From assembly GCA_022706685.1 (NCBI GenBank), contig JAKJCA010000007.1:1-64000 (forward strand): a stretch of 64,000 nt of DNA. Direction: 5' to 3'. Below the pieces are notes generated by a model. That model was not told where the DNA came from, searched no databases, and worked only from the letters and a program-made list of their open reading frames with translations. Below are positions 52,738-61,396 of the stretch, one piece after another. This stretch comes from Bacillota bacterium (GTDB taxonomy: Bacteria > Bacillota > Clostridia > Oscillospirales > Acutalibacteraceae). Position numbers and translations under genes: made by a program. Within the stretch, counting starts at the first letter, position 1. Each line of letters opens with the position of its first letter.

Positions 52738-53968
52738 CGGTTTTCGCATCCTGCTCGAGCGGCGGGTGCACACAAAAAGCTGTTCGATGGGTTTGTACAT
52801 CGCCTGCGGTTCACGTTTTGAAACGCAGGCATTTTCAGGCGCGGCCCATTTTCTTGAGCACATGGTCTTCAAAGGGACCGAAAACAGGAGCGCTTTGGAC
52901 ATCGCCCGGCAGTCCGATGAGCTCGGCGGGCTGCTCAACGCCTATACAACCAAAGAATACACCTGTTTTCACAACAAATGCCTGCCGGGCGATGTCGGGC
53001 TTTCGTTTGATATTATCGCCGATATGGTCACATCCCCGCTGCTGCGCGAGGAAGATATCGACACCGAAAAAAACGTGGTGCTGGAAGAAATCGCCATGTA
53101 TCTCGACAGCCCCGAAGATCTTTGCTTCGACCGCCTGTGCGAAGGGGTGTGGCCGGGCGCGACGCTGGGCAATTCGATTACCGGCACCCGCGCCGCGGTT
53201 CAGGCGCTTGACAGAGCAAAACTCGATGCGTTCAGGCGTCAGCAATACATCCCCGAACGGATGGTGGCGGCGTTTTGCGGCAGTTTCGACCCCGATGAGG
53301 CGGTTGAACTGGCCGAACGGCGCTTCGGCAGCCTTGACAAAGGCGGCAATCCGCCGGAAATTTCCTGCTGCGAATATGTCCCCTGCTTTGTGACCGTGAA
53401 AAAAGACTTTGAACAACTTTGCGTCAGCCTCGGCTTTCCCGGGGTCGGTTATGACGACGAGAGGCATTATGCCTGTTCCCTGCTGACGGCGGTGCTCGGC
53501 GGCAATTCTTCTTCAAGGCTTTTCCGACGGCTGCGCGAGGAATTGGGGCTGGTCTATTCCGTCGACGCTTTCGACTCGCCTTTCATGGGTTGCGGCCTTG
53601 CGGGCGTGACGATGAGCATGTCCCCGTCGGTTCAGCACAAGCCGCTGAGTGAGGCGCTGGCGCTGCTGCGCGGGGTCGCCGACGATCTGAAAGCCGATGA
53701 ACTGCAGACCGCAGCGGCGCAGGCCAAAGCGTCCGTGGTCATGGGGCTGGAAAGCGCCTCGGGCGCTCTCCACCACATGGCAGCCGGCGAACTGCTGAGA
53801 GGCCGGGTACTGTCGCAGCGTGAAATACTGCGCAATATCGATGCCGTCGGTCTGGATACCCTGAAAAGAACCGCCTCGGAAATTCTCGATTTTTCGAAAC
53901 TCTCCGTATGCGCCGTCGGGAAACCGGACGTCGGCTTCCTGAGAAAACTTGCGCGAGGCGCTATATAA
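52715..53968 (+). CDS. M16 family zinc peptidase
   Basis: A 417-residue insulinase-type peptidase, processing-peptidase size. The inverted zinc motif H45-F-L-E48-H49 and the distal EEDIDTEKNVVLEEI near 110 are intact, so it should be active. The C-terminal M16 domain carries RLREELGLVYSVDAF near 270, the usual R/Y region. No signal peptide. GGGAGGTCCG precedes the ATG, which lies inside the FHA gene, so expression is coupled. Confidence 0.92.
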   Translation: MKKITLDNGFRILLERRVHTKSCSMGLYIACGSRFETQAFSGAAHFLEHMVFKGTENRSALDIARQSDELGGLLNAYTTKEYTCFHNKCLPGDVGLSFDIIADMVTSPLLREEDIDTEKNVVLEEIAMYLDSPEDLCFDRLCEGVWPGATLGNSITGTRAAVQALDRAKLDAFRRQQYIPERMVAAFCGSFDPDEAVELAERRFGSLDKGGNPPEISCCEYVPCFVTVKKDFEQLCVSLGFPGVGYDDERHYACSLLTAVLGGNSSSRLFRRLREELGLVYSVDAFDSPFMGCGLAGVTMSMSPSVQHKPLSEALALLRGVADDLKADELQTAAAQAKASVVMGLESASGALHHMAAGELLRGRVLSQREILRNIDAVGLDTLKRTASEILDFSKLSVCAVGKPDVGFLRKLARGAI

Positions 53969-53977
53969 TAGTATAAT
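53949..53977 (+). promoter_or_regulatory. sigma-A promoter of proBA
   Basis: TTGCGC (53949-53954), 17-base spacer, TATAAT (53972-53977), overlapping the end of the M16 gene. Another TATAAT-like box lies 9 bases earlier. Confidence 0.5.
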
Positions 53978-54029
53978 GATTATTTGAATAAGTTGAACGT
54001 TCTGTATTTTCACAGAGAGGGAAACAAGC

Positions 54030-54818
54030 ATGGCGACGCTGAAATCACCCAAAAGAATCGTTGTGAAGGTCGGCACCTCCACCCTCACCTATGAAAACGG
54101 GAAAACCAACATCCGACGTTTGTCCAGGCTTGTATCGGTGCTTTCCGACTTAAAAAACGCCGGTATCGATGTGGCGCTGGTCACTTCGGGCGCCATCGGC
54201 GTCGGCGCCGGCAAACTCGGCCTTCCCGGCAGGCCCTCGGATACCCCCGGACGCCAGGCTGCCGCGACGGTCGGGCAGTGCGAACTGATGTTCATATACG
54301 ATAAGATGTTTTCCGAATACGGCCATGTCGTCGGCCAGCTGCTCATCACCCGCAGCGATATCGAAAACGGAGAAAGGCGCGAAAACCTGATCAACACCTT
54401 TGAAAAACTCTTTGAATACGGCGCCATCCCCGTCATCAACGAGAACGACTCCGTCGCCGTCGAAGAAATCGTGTACGGCGACAACGACAACCTGTCGGCC
54501 ATCGTCGCGAAGCTCGTACACGCGGATGCCCTGATCATCCTCAGCGATATCGACGGCCTCTACAGCGGCAATCCCCGCGAGGACGACAATGCGAAACTGA
54601 TTCCCGTCGTTGACGAAATCACCGATGAAATTATAGCTCTCGCCCAGCCTTCGGCCTCCGCGCTGGGAACGGGCGGCATGCTGACGAAACTGTCGGCGGC
54701 AAAAACCGCGACACTCGCCGGCATCGACACCGTGGTCATGAACGGGGCGGACCCTTCGGATATTTACAAACTGCTCGACGGCAGGCAGATCGGCACGTTT
54801 TTTACCGCGAAAAAATAA
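54030..54818 (+). CDS. proB: glutamate 5-kinase
   Basis: A 262-residue amino-acid kinase making glutamyl 5-phosphate, the first step of proline synthesis. VVKVGTSTLT near residue 11, LVTSGAIGVGAGKLGL near 49, INENDSVAVEEI near 134, LSDIDGLYSGNP near 170 and LGTGGMLTKLSAA near 212 are the family motifs. It ends after the kinase domain without the PUA domain of the E. coli enzyme; such short forms are common in Firmicutes. AGAGAGG precedes the ATG. proA follows after 33 bases. Confidence 0.96.
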   Translation: MATLKSPKRIVVKVGTSTLTYENGKTNIRRLSRLVSVLSDLKNAGIDVALVTSGAIGVGAGKLGLPGRPSDTPGRQAAATVGQCELMFIYDKMFSEYGHVVGQLLITRSDIENGERRENLINTFEKLFEYGAIPVINENDSVAVEEIVYGDNDNLSAIVAKLVHADALIILSDIDGLYSGNPREDDNAKLIPVVDEITDEIIALAQPSASALGTGGMLTKLSAAKTATLAGIDTVVMNGADPSDIYKLLDGRQIGTFFTAKK

Positions 54819-54851
54819 AGTTTCCGCCGCAAACGCACAGGGGGTACGGCG

Positions 54852-56096
54852 ATGAAAAGTATAGAGCAACTGGGCATCCTTGCCGTGCAGGCCGAAAAAG
54901 TGCTTGCTCGGGCATCTTCCGGCTTGAAAAACAAGGCGCTGCTCGCCTGCGCCCAGGCGCTTCGCTCGGGCGCAAATGACATCCTCGAAGCCAACCGGAC
55001 GGACCTGGACAACAGCAGGGCCGCCGGGCTGTCGGACGCGCTGCTCGACCGGCTGGCGCTCAACGAAAAGCGCATCGAAGCCATGGCGGCTTCGATCGAG
55101 GAAATCGCCGCTCTGCCGGACCCTGTGGGGAAAATCATTTCCGGCGGGAAACGGCCCAACGGCCTGATGATACAAAAAGTACGCGTACCGCTGGGCGTCA
55201 TCGGCGTTATCTATGAGGCAAGGCCGAACGTCAGCTCCGACGCGGCCGCCCTTTGCGTCAAATCGGGCAACGCGGTCATCCTCCGCGGCGGCAAGGAAGC
55301 GCTCGGCTCAAACCGCGCCCTGACAACCCTGCTGCGCGCCGCCCTCGCCTCCGAAGGCCTGCCGGAAGACTGCGTTCAGCTCGTCGAGGACACCTCTCGC
55401 TCGAGCGCGGCCGAATTGATGCGGTTGAATCAGTATATCGACGTTCTGATCCCGCGCGGCGGCCCGGGCCTGATACGGACGGTGGTGGAAACGGCCAGCG
55501 TCCCCGTCATCGAAACCGGCGCGGGCAACTGCCATATTTATGTCGATAAGCATTGCGACATCGTGATGGCCGCCTCCATTGTCTTCAATGCCAAAACCTC
55601 GCGCCCCTCGGTATGCAACGCCTGCGAGAGTCTGCTCGTCCACCGCGGCATCGCCGCGCAAGCGCTGCCGGCGATCGCGGAAAAGCTGGGTGAAAAGAAC
55701 GTGGAAATCCGCGGAGACGAGGCCGTATGCGCGATACTGCCGTCGGCTGTTCCCGCTGTCGAAGACGACTGGGCAACCGAATATCTTGACTTGATCATTT
55801 CCGTCAAGACCGTCGGCAGCGCAGAGGAAGCCGTCGAACATATCGCCCGCTACTCGACGGGCCACAGCGAGTGCATTGTCACAAACGATTATGACACCGC
55901 GCTGTATTTTACCGGGGCGGTCGACGCTGCCGCGGTGTATGTCAACGCCTCGACGCGCTTTACCGACGGAGGCGAATTCGGCATGGGCGCCGAAATCGGC
56001 ATCTCGACGCAGAAACTGCACGCACGCGGCCCGCTCGGCCTGGAAAACCTGACAAGCGAAAAGTATATCGTGTTCGGAACCGGGCAAATACGGTAA
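54852..56096 (+). CDS. proA: glutamate-5-semialdehyde dehydrogenase
   Basis: A 414-residue NADPH-dependent gamma-glutamyl phosphate reductase, the second step of proline synthesis. VPLGVIGVIYEARPNVSSDA near 113, the catalytic Cys in SRPSVCNACESLL near 257 and EFGMGAEIGISTQKLHARGP near 376 are diagnostic. AGGGGGTACGGCG precedes the ATG. It forms an operon with proB. proC is not in the window. Confidence 0.97.
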   Translation: MKSIEQLGILAVQAEKVLARASSGLKNKALLACAQALRSGANDILEANRTDLDNSRAAGLSDALLDRLALNEKRIEAMAASIEEIAALPDPVGKIISGGKRPNGLMIQKVRVPLGVIGVIYEARPNVSSDAAALCVKSGNAVILRGGKEALGSNRALTTLLRAALASEGLPEDCVQLVEDTSRSSAAELMRLNQYIDVLIPRGGPGLIRTVVETASVPVIETGAGNCHIYVDKHCDIVMAASIVFNAKTSRPSVCNACESLLVHRGIAAQALPAIAEKLGEKNVEIRGDEAVCAILPSAVPAVEDDWATEYLDLIISVKTVGSAEEAVEHIARYSTGHSECIVTNDYDTALYFTGAVDAAAVYVNASTRFTDGGEFGMGAEIGISTQKLHARGPLGLENLTSEKYIVFGTGQIR

Positions 56097-56119
56097 CCCG
56101 CATCAAAACGGAGGTCCGC

Positions 56120-56932
56120 ATGGCTGAAACAAACGCCGGAACAAAAGAAGTAAAAAAGAAAAAGAAAAACCGTTACGCCTTCCCTCTCGGCCTGCTGATG
56201 ACGGTTTTCGCTCTGGTCGGTTTGGCTTTCACCGTTTCTTACGCGTACGGAGCCGTCAGGGACCTTTTGGACAACACGCAGCGTAAAGCCGAATACGGCG
56301 ATTTTCTCCTGCCGCTGGTGTGCAACGATCCCGACCCTTTCGACGACATCAGCAAAGCCGATATGGCGCAGCTGATTGACTGCGCTATTTGGGCTAATAT
56401 CATCAACGATCCGGAACCGAGCCGTTTTCAATACAGCGAGACCGAATTCGGCTATATCATGCCACAGGCCGATGTCGAGTCAAGTTTCGCCGTCCTTTTC
56501 GGCAGCGAGGTCAAACCGGTTCACCAGAGTATTGAAACCGGCGCCTATGAATTCCGTTACTCTCCTCAAACAAAAAGTTATATCATCCCGTCGACAGGCA
56601 TCGACCCCGTGTATGTGCCGCAAGTGACCGATATCGACAAAACAGGCGATTCGGTCGTGCTGACCGTCGAGTATCTGCGCAAAAGCGACCCGCAGCTGGA
56701 TAACCGCGGCAACCCCGTCAAACCGCAGGCGTCCAAGGTGATGGTTGTCACGCTCAGAAGCAGCGGCGGCGACGCCTATTATATCAGCGCACTTCAGGCG
56801 GGGCGGAAGCTTGAAACGGCCTCGTACTCCGAAACGCCAACCGTAAAACCGGCAACCGAGGCAGCCGCAACCCAAGCCCCTGCCGTCACGGAAAATACGA
56901 CATCGGCACAGGGGGCAACTGCCGGAGGATAA
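56120..56932 (+). CDS. single-pass membrane protein of unknown function
   Basis: A 270-residue protein with a Lys-rich cytoplasmic N-terminus (KEVKKKKKNR), one membrane helix (about 22-46), an extracellular mixed alpha/beta domain (about 60-235) and a Thr/Ala-rich low-complexity tail. ACGGAGGTCCGC precedes the ATG, and the PHP gene begins one base after its stop. No catalytic motif is visible. Position between proA and a PHP phosphoesterase gives no clear role. Confidence 0.75.
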   Translation: MAETNAGTKEVKKKKKNRYAFPLGLLMTVFALVGLAFTVSYAYGAVRDLLDNTQRKAEYGDFLLPLVCNDPDPFDDISKADMAQLIDCAIWANIINDPEPSRFQYSETEFGYIMPQADVESSFAVLFGSEVKPVHQSIETGAYEFRYSPQTKSYIIPSTGIDPVYVPQVTDIDKTGDSVVLTVEYLRKSDPQLDNRGNPVKPQASKVMVVTLRSSGGDAYYISALQAGRKLETASYSETPTVKPATEAAATQAPAVTENTTSAQGATAGG

Positions 56933-56933
56933 A

Positions 56934-57683
56934 ATGCTGTTGCTTCAGCCCTGCTACGACTTGGACTGTCTGGCGAGAAAAAACCTGCACATTCACACCT
57001 GCTTTTCCTCCTGCGGGAAACCAGAGATGAATACGGCCGACATCATCGCCCGCGCGGAGGAATGCGGCCTGGAAGAAATCGCCCTGACTGACCACTACAA
57101 CGACGATATCGATGCGGACCGTTTTCTTGTCAGAATCGCGTATCTGCGGCGGGAGGCGTCGAAGGCGCAGGGCGGCCTGAAGGTTCATATCGGCGCGGAA
57201 TTATCCTGTTACGCCCCCGGGCAAACGCTTGAACCTCCTCAGGTCCGTCAGGCGCTTGATTTCAGACTATATTCCTGCAACCATTACCATCTCGATTTCT
57301 GGGGACAGCCGGACGACCTTTCCCCGCGCGGATACGCGCTCCACAGCATCGAAACCGTCGGGAGCCTGATCGAGTCCGGCAAAGCGCACGGCATCGCCCA
57401 CCCGTTTATCGGCAGGTTTATCAAAGCGCACCCGGACCGCACCGCCGTCACGAGGGAAATCGGCGACAATGAACTCGGCGAACTGATGGAACGCTCGGCG
57501 CGCAAAGGCTGCGCGTGGGAAATTAACACCGGTGCTGTCGTGTCCGACCCTTGTTTCGCCCGCAGGCTATGGCACTTGGGCAAAGAAACTTCGAGCGTTT
57601 TCACCTTCGGCACGGACGCGCACAGGCTTTGCGATATTGATCCTTTCCGGCGTCTGTCCGAAATCAAAAATATTTTACAGTAA
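56934..57683 (+). CDS. PHP-domain phosphoesterase
   Basis: A 249-residue hydrolase of the polymerase-and-histidinol-phosphatase family. The metal-binding series is intact: NLHIHTCFSSCG near 18, ALTDHYN near 48, IGAELSCYA near 84, NHYHLDFWG near 118, GIAHPFIG near 152 and GTDAHRLCD near 228. GGAGGATAAA precedes the ATG. The protein has no His-biosynthesis context, so a general phosphatase or nuclease-type role is more likely than histidinol phosphatase. Confidence 0.87.
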   Translation: MLLLQPCYDLDCLARKNLHIHTCFSSCGKPEMNTADIIARAEECGLEEIALTDHYNDDIDADRFLVRIAYLRREASKAQGGLKVHIGAELSCYAPGQTLEPPQVRQALDFRLYSCNHYHLDFWGQPDDLSPRGYALHSIETVGSLIESGKAHGIAHPFIGRFIKAHPDRTAVTREIGDNELGELMERSARKGCAWEINTGAVVSDPCFARRLWHLGKETSSVFTFGTDAHRLCDIDPFRRLSEIKNILQ

Positions 57684-57708
57684 CCTGCATGCGGTCGAAA
57701 GGAATACT

Positions 57709-59478
57709 ATGCTGAAAATGCTCCGCTTCCTCAAGCCGATTAAACTGCACGCGATAATGACCTTGTTTTTCTCCCTGGCCACATACGCGATGCAGCTGAT
57801 TCTGCCCAAACTGATGGCGCAGATTATTTCGGCGGTCTCGACACAGGGAGCCCGGGCGATTCCTTATATTGAAAAAACCGGCGGCTGGATGATCGCTTTC
57901 TCGGCCGTAGCCCTCGCCTGCGCGGCGGCTTCGAGCTATTTTTCGTCGCGGACGGCGACCGGTTTCGGCTCCGCCGTGCGCGAGGCGGTGTTTGTCAGGG
58001 TCGAAAGCCTCTCCCCCTGCGATCTCGACGACATCGGCACCCCATCGCTGATTACCCGCTGCACCAACGACATCCGCCAGATTCAGGAGATGCTCATCAA
58101 CGTCCTGCGCACGGCCATCAGCGCGCCGATCCTGCTTGTCGGCGGCTCCGTCATGGCTTTTATCATGAACCGGAAACTCTCGATGTCGATTATCGTCATC
58201 ATCCCCGTGATCGCCGTCATCGCCTTCATCGTTTCAAAGACCGTCATCCCGCTGTTCAAGAAAATGCAGCTGAAAACCGACGCGCTCAACCGCGTGCTGC
58301 GCGAAAAACTGTCGGGCATCCGCGTCATCCGGGCGTTTAACCGCACCCGCTACGAGGACGGCCGTTTCCGCGACGCGAACCTGGACCTGACGGCCATCGC
58401 GCTGCGCATCAGCCGTATTTTCGCCGCCCTCATTCCCCTGGCAGTCGTCCTGATTTTCAGCGCGGTCATTGTGCTGCTCTGGATTGCGGGCGACCAGATC
58501 AACGAGCTGGACCCCGGCATCGCGGCCGAGCGCGCGCAGCTGGTCAATATGGCGGCCAACCTACAAGCCTTCATGATTTACCTGGTTATGATTGTTTTTG
58601 CCGTATCCATGGGCGCGGCGCTGTTTATTATGCTGCCGAGAGCCTCCGTTTCGGCCAAACGCATCCTCGAGGTGCTCGAACGCACGACCGCCATTAAGGA
58701 AGCGGAAAAGCCGATTCAACCCGACCCGGCTCTCACCGGCAGCATCGAGTTCGTCAACGTGACGTTCGGTTATCCCGGCGCGGAGGCACCCGTGCTGAGC
58801 AATATCAGCTTCAAAGCGTCGGCCGGCCAGACGATCGGCATAATCGGCGGGACCGGCAGCGGCAAGTCGACACTGATGAGCCTCATCCCCCGTTTTTACG
58901 ACGTGACCTTCGGCGAAATACGCATCGACGGCGTTGATATCCGCGCCATGAGCACCGCGGACCTGCGCGGAAAAATCGCCTATGTGCCCCAGCAGTCGCT
59001 GCTGTTCAGCGGCACGGTGGCGGAGAACCTCGCCTTCGGCAAGGAAGACGCAAGCGAAGATGAGATGTGGCATGCCCTTACCATCGCGCAGGCACGCGAT
59101 TTTGTGGAAGCGCTGACTTATCAGCTGCACGACATGATATCGCAGCGCGGGGAAAATCTTTCCGGGGGGCAGAAGCAGCGCATCGCCATCGCGCGCGCGG
59201 TGGTCAAGAAGGCGGAGTTCACCCTGTTTGACGACAGTTTTTCGGCGCTTGACTTCACGACCGAAGTCAAACTGCGCAAAGCGCTCAAGGAGGAACTGGC
59301 CGCCAGCACCATACTGATCGTCGCGCAGCGTATCGGCACCATCATCGACGCGGATTTGATTCTGGTCATCGACGAGGGGAAAATCGTCGGGGCGGGCACG
59401 CATCGGCAACTGCTGAAAGACTGCGAGATGTACCGTGAAATCGCATATTCGCAGCTGACAAAGGAGGACTTGGCTTGA
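57709..59478 (+). CDS. ABC exporter subunit with degenerate catalytic site (heterodimer partner 1)
   Basis: A 589-residue fused membrane-ATPase half-transporter of the multidrug/lipid exporter class. Six membrane helices fill residues 1-330. The ATPase domain has Walker A GGTGSGKST near 384, signature LSGGQKQR near 484 and Walker B FTLFDDSFSALD, where Asp replaces the catalytic Glu. That is the hallmark of the degenerate-site subunit of LmrCD/BmrCD/TM287-288-type heterodimers. GAAAGGAATACT precedes the ATG at 57709; the open frame begins earlier inside the PHP gene. The partner gene overlaps its stop. Confidence 0.93.
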   Translation: MLKMLRFLKPIKLHAIMTLFFSLATYAMQLILPKLMAQIISAVSTQGARAIPYIEKTGGWMIAFSAVALACAAASSYFSSRTATGFGSAVREAVFVRVESLSPCDLDDIGTPSLITRCTNDIRQIQEMLINVLRTAISAPILLVGGSVMAFIMNRKLSMSIIVIIPVIAVIAFIVSKTVIPLFKKMQLKTDALNRVLREKLSGIRVIRAFNRTRYEDGRFRDANLDLTAIALRISRIFAALIPLAVVLIFSAVIVLLWIAGDQINELDPGIAAERAQLVNMAANLQAFMIYLVMIVFAVSMGAALFIMLPRASVSAKRILEVLERTTAIKEAEKPIQPDPALTGSIEFVNVTFGYPGAEAPVLSNISFKASAGQTIGIIGGTGSGKSTLMSLIPRFYDVTFGEIRIDGVDIRAMSTADLRGKIAYVPQQSLLFSGTVAENLAFGKEDASEDEMWHALTIAQARDFVEALTYQLHDMISQRGENLSGGQKQRIAIARAVVKKAEFTLFDDSFSALDFTTEVKLRKALKEELAASTILIVAQRIGTIIDADLILVIDEGKIVGAGTHRQLLKDCEMYREIAYSQLTKEDLA

Positions 59479-61337
59479 ACGGCAACGTTTCGGACACGCA
59501 GGCTTCCGGCAAGCCCTCCCGGGATAGAAAATATTCGGGTTACAGGGGCGGAAAACGAAAGCCCGGCGAAAAACCGAAGGACCTTAAAGGCACGGCGCGC
59601 AAGCTGTTCGAGCTGCTGGCGCCTTATAAGTTCCCAATGGCCGTGGTCCTGTTCACAGGCATCGCCGGCTCTTTTCTGAGCATCACGGGGCCGACGCTGC
59701 TCGGCGATATTGTGGACGCCATTCAGCAGCAGGTGGTCAGCCGTCTGGCAGGCGACGAAGCAAACCGTTTCGGTATTTTTACCATCATCGTCAAACTCGG
59801 CGCGATTTACCTGACCAGTTCGCTGATGACCTTCATCCAGAACTATGTCATGGCGGGCGTCACGCAAAAAGTTGTCTGCAAAATGAGGGAGGACCTCAAC
59901 GGCAAATTCTCGAGGCTGCCGCTGAAGTTTTTCGATTCTCATTCGCGGGGAGATTTGCTCAGCCGCGTCGTCAACGACATCGACAACATCAGCAACACCC
60001 TGCGGGAGAATGTCATCCAGATTATTTCTTCCGTGGTGATGGTCATCGGCGTGTTTATCATGATGATGCGCATCAGCTGGGAGATGACGTTCATCACCAT
60101 CGCGATTTTCCCGCCTTCGCTGCTGCTGGTGCGCCTGATTACCAAACGCTCGCGCAAATATTTCCGCGAGCAGTGGGACAGGACGGGAGAAATCAACGGC
60201 CATATCGAGGAGATGTTCACCGGGCATACCGTTGTCAAGGCATTCAGCCACGAAGAGAAGGCCATATCGGAATTCGTCGACATCAACGAGCAGCTGACGC
60301 GTTCAAGCCGCCTGGCGCAGTTCGTGTCGGGCCTTATCGGCCCTGTTTTGAGTTTTATCAGCAACATCGGCTACGCCATCGTCTGCGTCGTCGGCGCGAT
60401 TTTCGTTACGCGCGGCACCATCACACTGGGCGGAATCGCGGCGTTTTTCACTTATTCGAAACTGTTTATGCAGCCGATCGTCGACCTGGGGATGATTACC
60501 AACCGTCTGCAATCCTCCCTGGCCAGCGCCGAGAGGGCCTTCAACGTACTTGCGGAGGAAGAAGAACCGGAGGATACCGTCGAGCAGGTCATCGAACATT
60601 CGCGCGGAAGCATTGTTTTTGAAAATGTGTCGTTTGGATACAGCGAAGACAAACCGCTTTTCGAAAACCTCAATCTCGAGGTCAAGCCGGGCCAGCTGGT
60701 CGCCATTGTCGGGCATACGGGCGCAGGAAAAACCACGATGGTCAACCTGCTGATGCGTTTCTATGAACCCGGCTCGGGACGCATACTCGTCGACGGTGTG
60801 GATATTAAAAAGCTGTCGCGCGAGAATCTGCGCAAAATCTTCGGGATGGTTCTGCAGGATACCTGGCTTTTCAACGGGACCATTAAAGAAAACATCGCCT
60901 ACGGCCGCGAGGGCGCCGGGGATGCGGAATTGTACGCGGCGGCAAACGCCGCGAGGGTCAATCATTTCATCAGCACCCTGTCCAACGGGTACGATACCGT
61001 GCTTGAGGAGGACGGCGCGAACATTTCGCAGGGCCAAAAGCAGCTGCTGACCATCGCGCGCGCGCTGCTGGCGGACCCGGCCATCCTCATTCTCGACGAG
61101 GCGACCAGTTCGGTCGACACCAGAACGGAAATCCAGGTGCAGAAAGCGATGAAAACGCTGATGGCCGGAAGAACCAATTTTGTCATCGCGCACCGGCTTT
61201 CGACCATCAAGGAAGCGGATACGATTCTGGTCATGGACAACGGAAGAATCGTTGAGCAGGGACGGCACGCCGAACTGCTTGAAAAGGGCGGTTATTACGC
61301 CGATTTGTACAACAGCCAGTTCGGCATCGTCAGTTGA
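59475..61337 (+). CDS. ABC exporter subunit with canonical Walker B (heterodimer partner 2)
   Basis: A 620-residue half-transporter. A hydrophilic N-terminal extension of about 40 residues precedes six membrane helices (45-350). The ATPase domain has Walker A GHTGAGKTT near 416, a degenerate signature ISQGQKQL near 516 and canonical Walker B ILILDEATSSVD. The altered signature pairs with the altered Walker B of partner 1 to form the inactive site. Translation starts at TTG inside the TTGA overlap with the partner's stop, with AAGGAGG upstream. Substrate (drug, lipid or peptide) is not predictable. Confidence 0.93.
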   Translation: MNGNVSDTQASGKPSRDRKYSGYRGGKRKPGEKPKDLKGTARKLFELLAPYKFPMAVVLFTGIAGSFLSITGPTLLGDIVDAIQQQVVSRLAGDEANRFGIFTIIVKLGAIYLTSSLMTFIQNYVMAGVTQKVVCKMREDLNGKFSRLPLKFFDSHSRGDLLSRVVNDIDNISNTLRENVIQIISSVVMVIGVFIMMMRISWEMTFITIAIFPPSLLLVRLITKRSRKYFREQWDRTGEINGHIEEMFTGHTVVKAFSHEEKAISEFVDINEQLTRSSRLAQFVSGLIGPVLSFISNIGYAIVCVVGAIFVTRGTITLGGIAAFFTYSKLFMQPIVDLGMITNRLQSSLASAERAFNVLAEEEEPEDTVEQVIEHSRGSIVFENVSFGYSEDKPLFENLNLEVKPGQLVAIVGHTGAGKTTMVNLLMRFYEPGSGRILVDGVDIKKLSRENLRKIFGMVLQDTWLFNGTIKENIAYGREGAGDAELYAAANAARVNHFISTLSNGYDTVLEEDGANISQGQKQLLTIARALLADPAILILDEATSSVDTRTEIQVQKAMKTLMAGRTNFVIAHRLSTIKEADTILVMDNGRIVEQGRHAELLEKGGYYADLYNSQFGIVS

Positions 61338-61350
61338 CCCTAAACAATAA

Positions 61351-61386
61351 ATGCCGGCCGCCTTGAGCAGACGGCCGGTATTTTTT
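61351..61386. terminator. terminator after the ABC exporter genes, possibly bidirectional
   Basis: TGCCGGCCG (61352-61360) pairs with CGGCCGGTA (61372-61380), followed by TTTTTT. It also lies just downstream of the convergent penicillin-binding protein gene. Confidence 0.85.
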
Positions 61387-61396
61387 CACACGTTTC

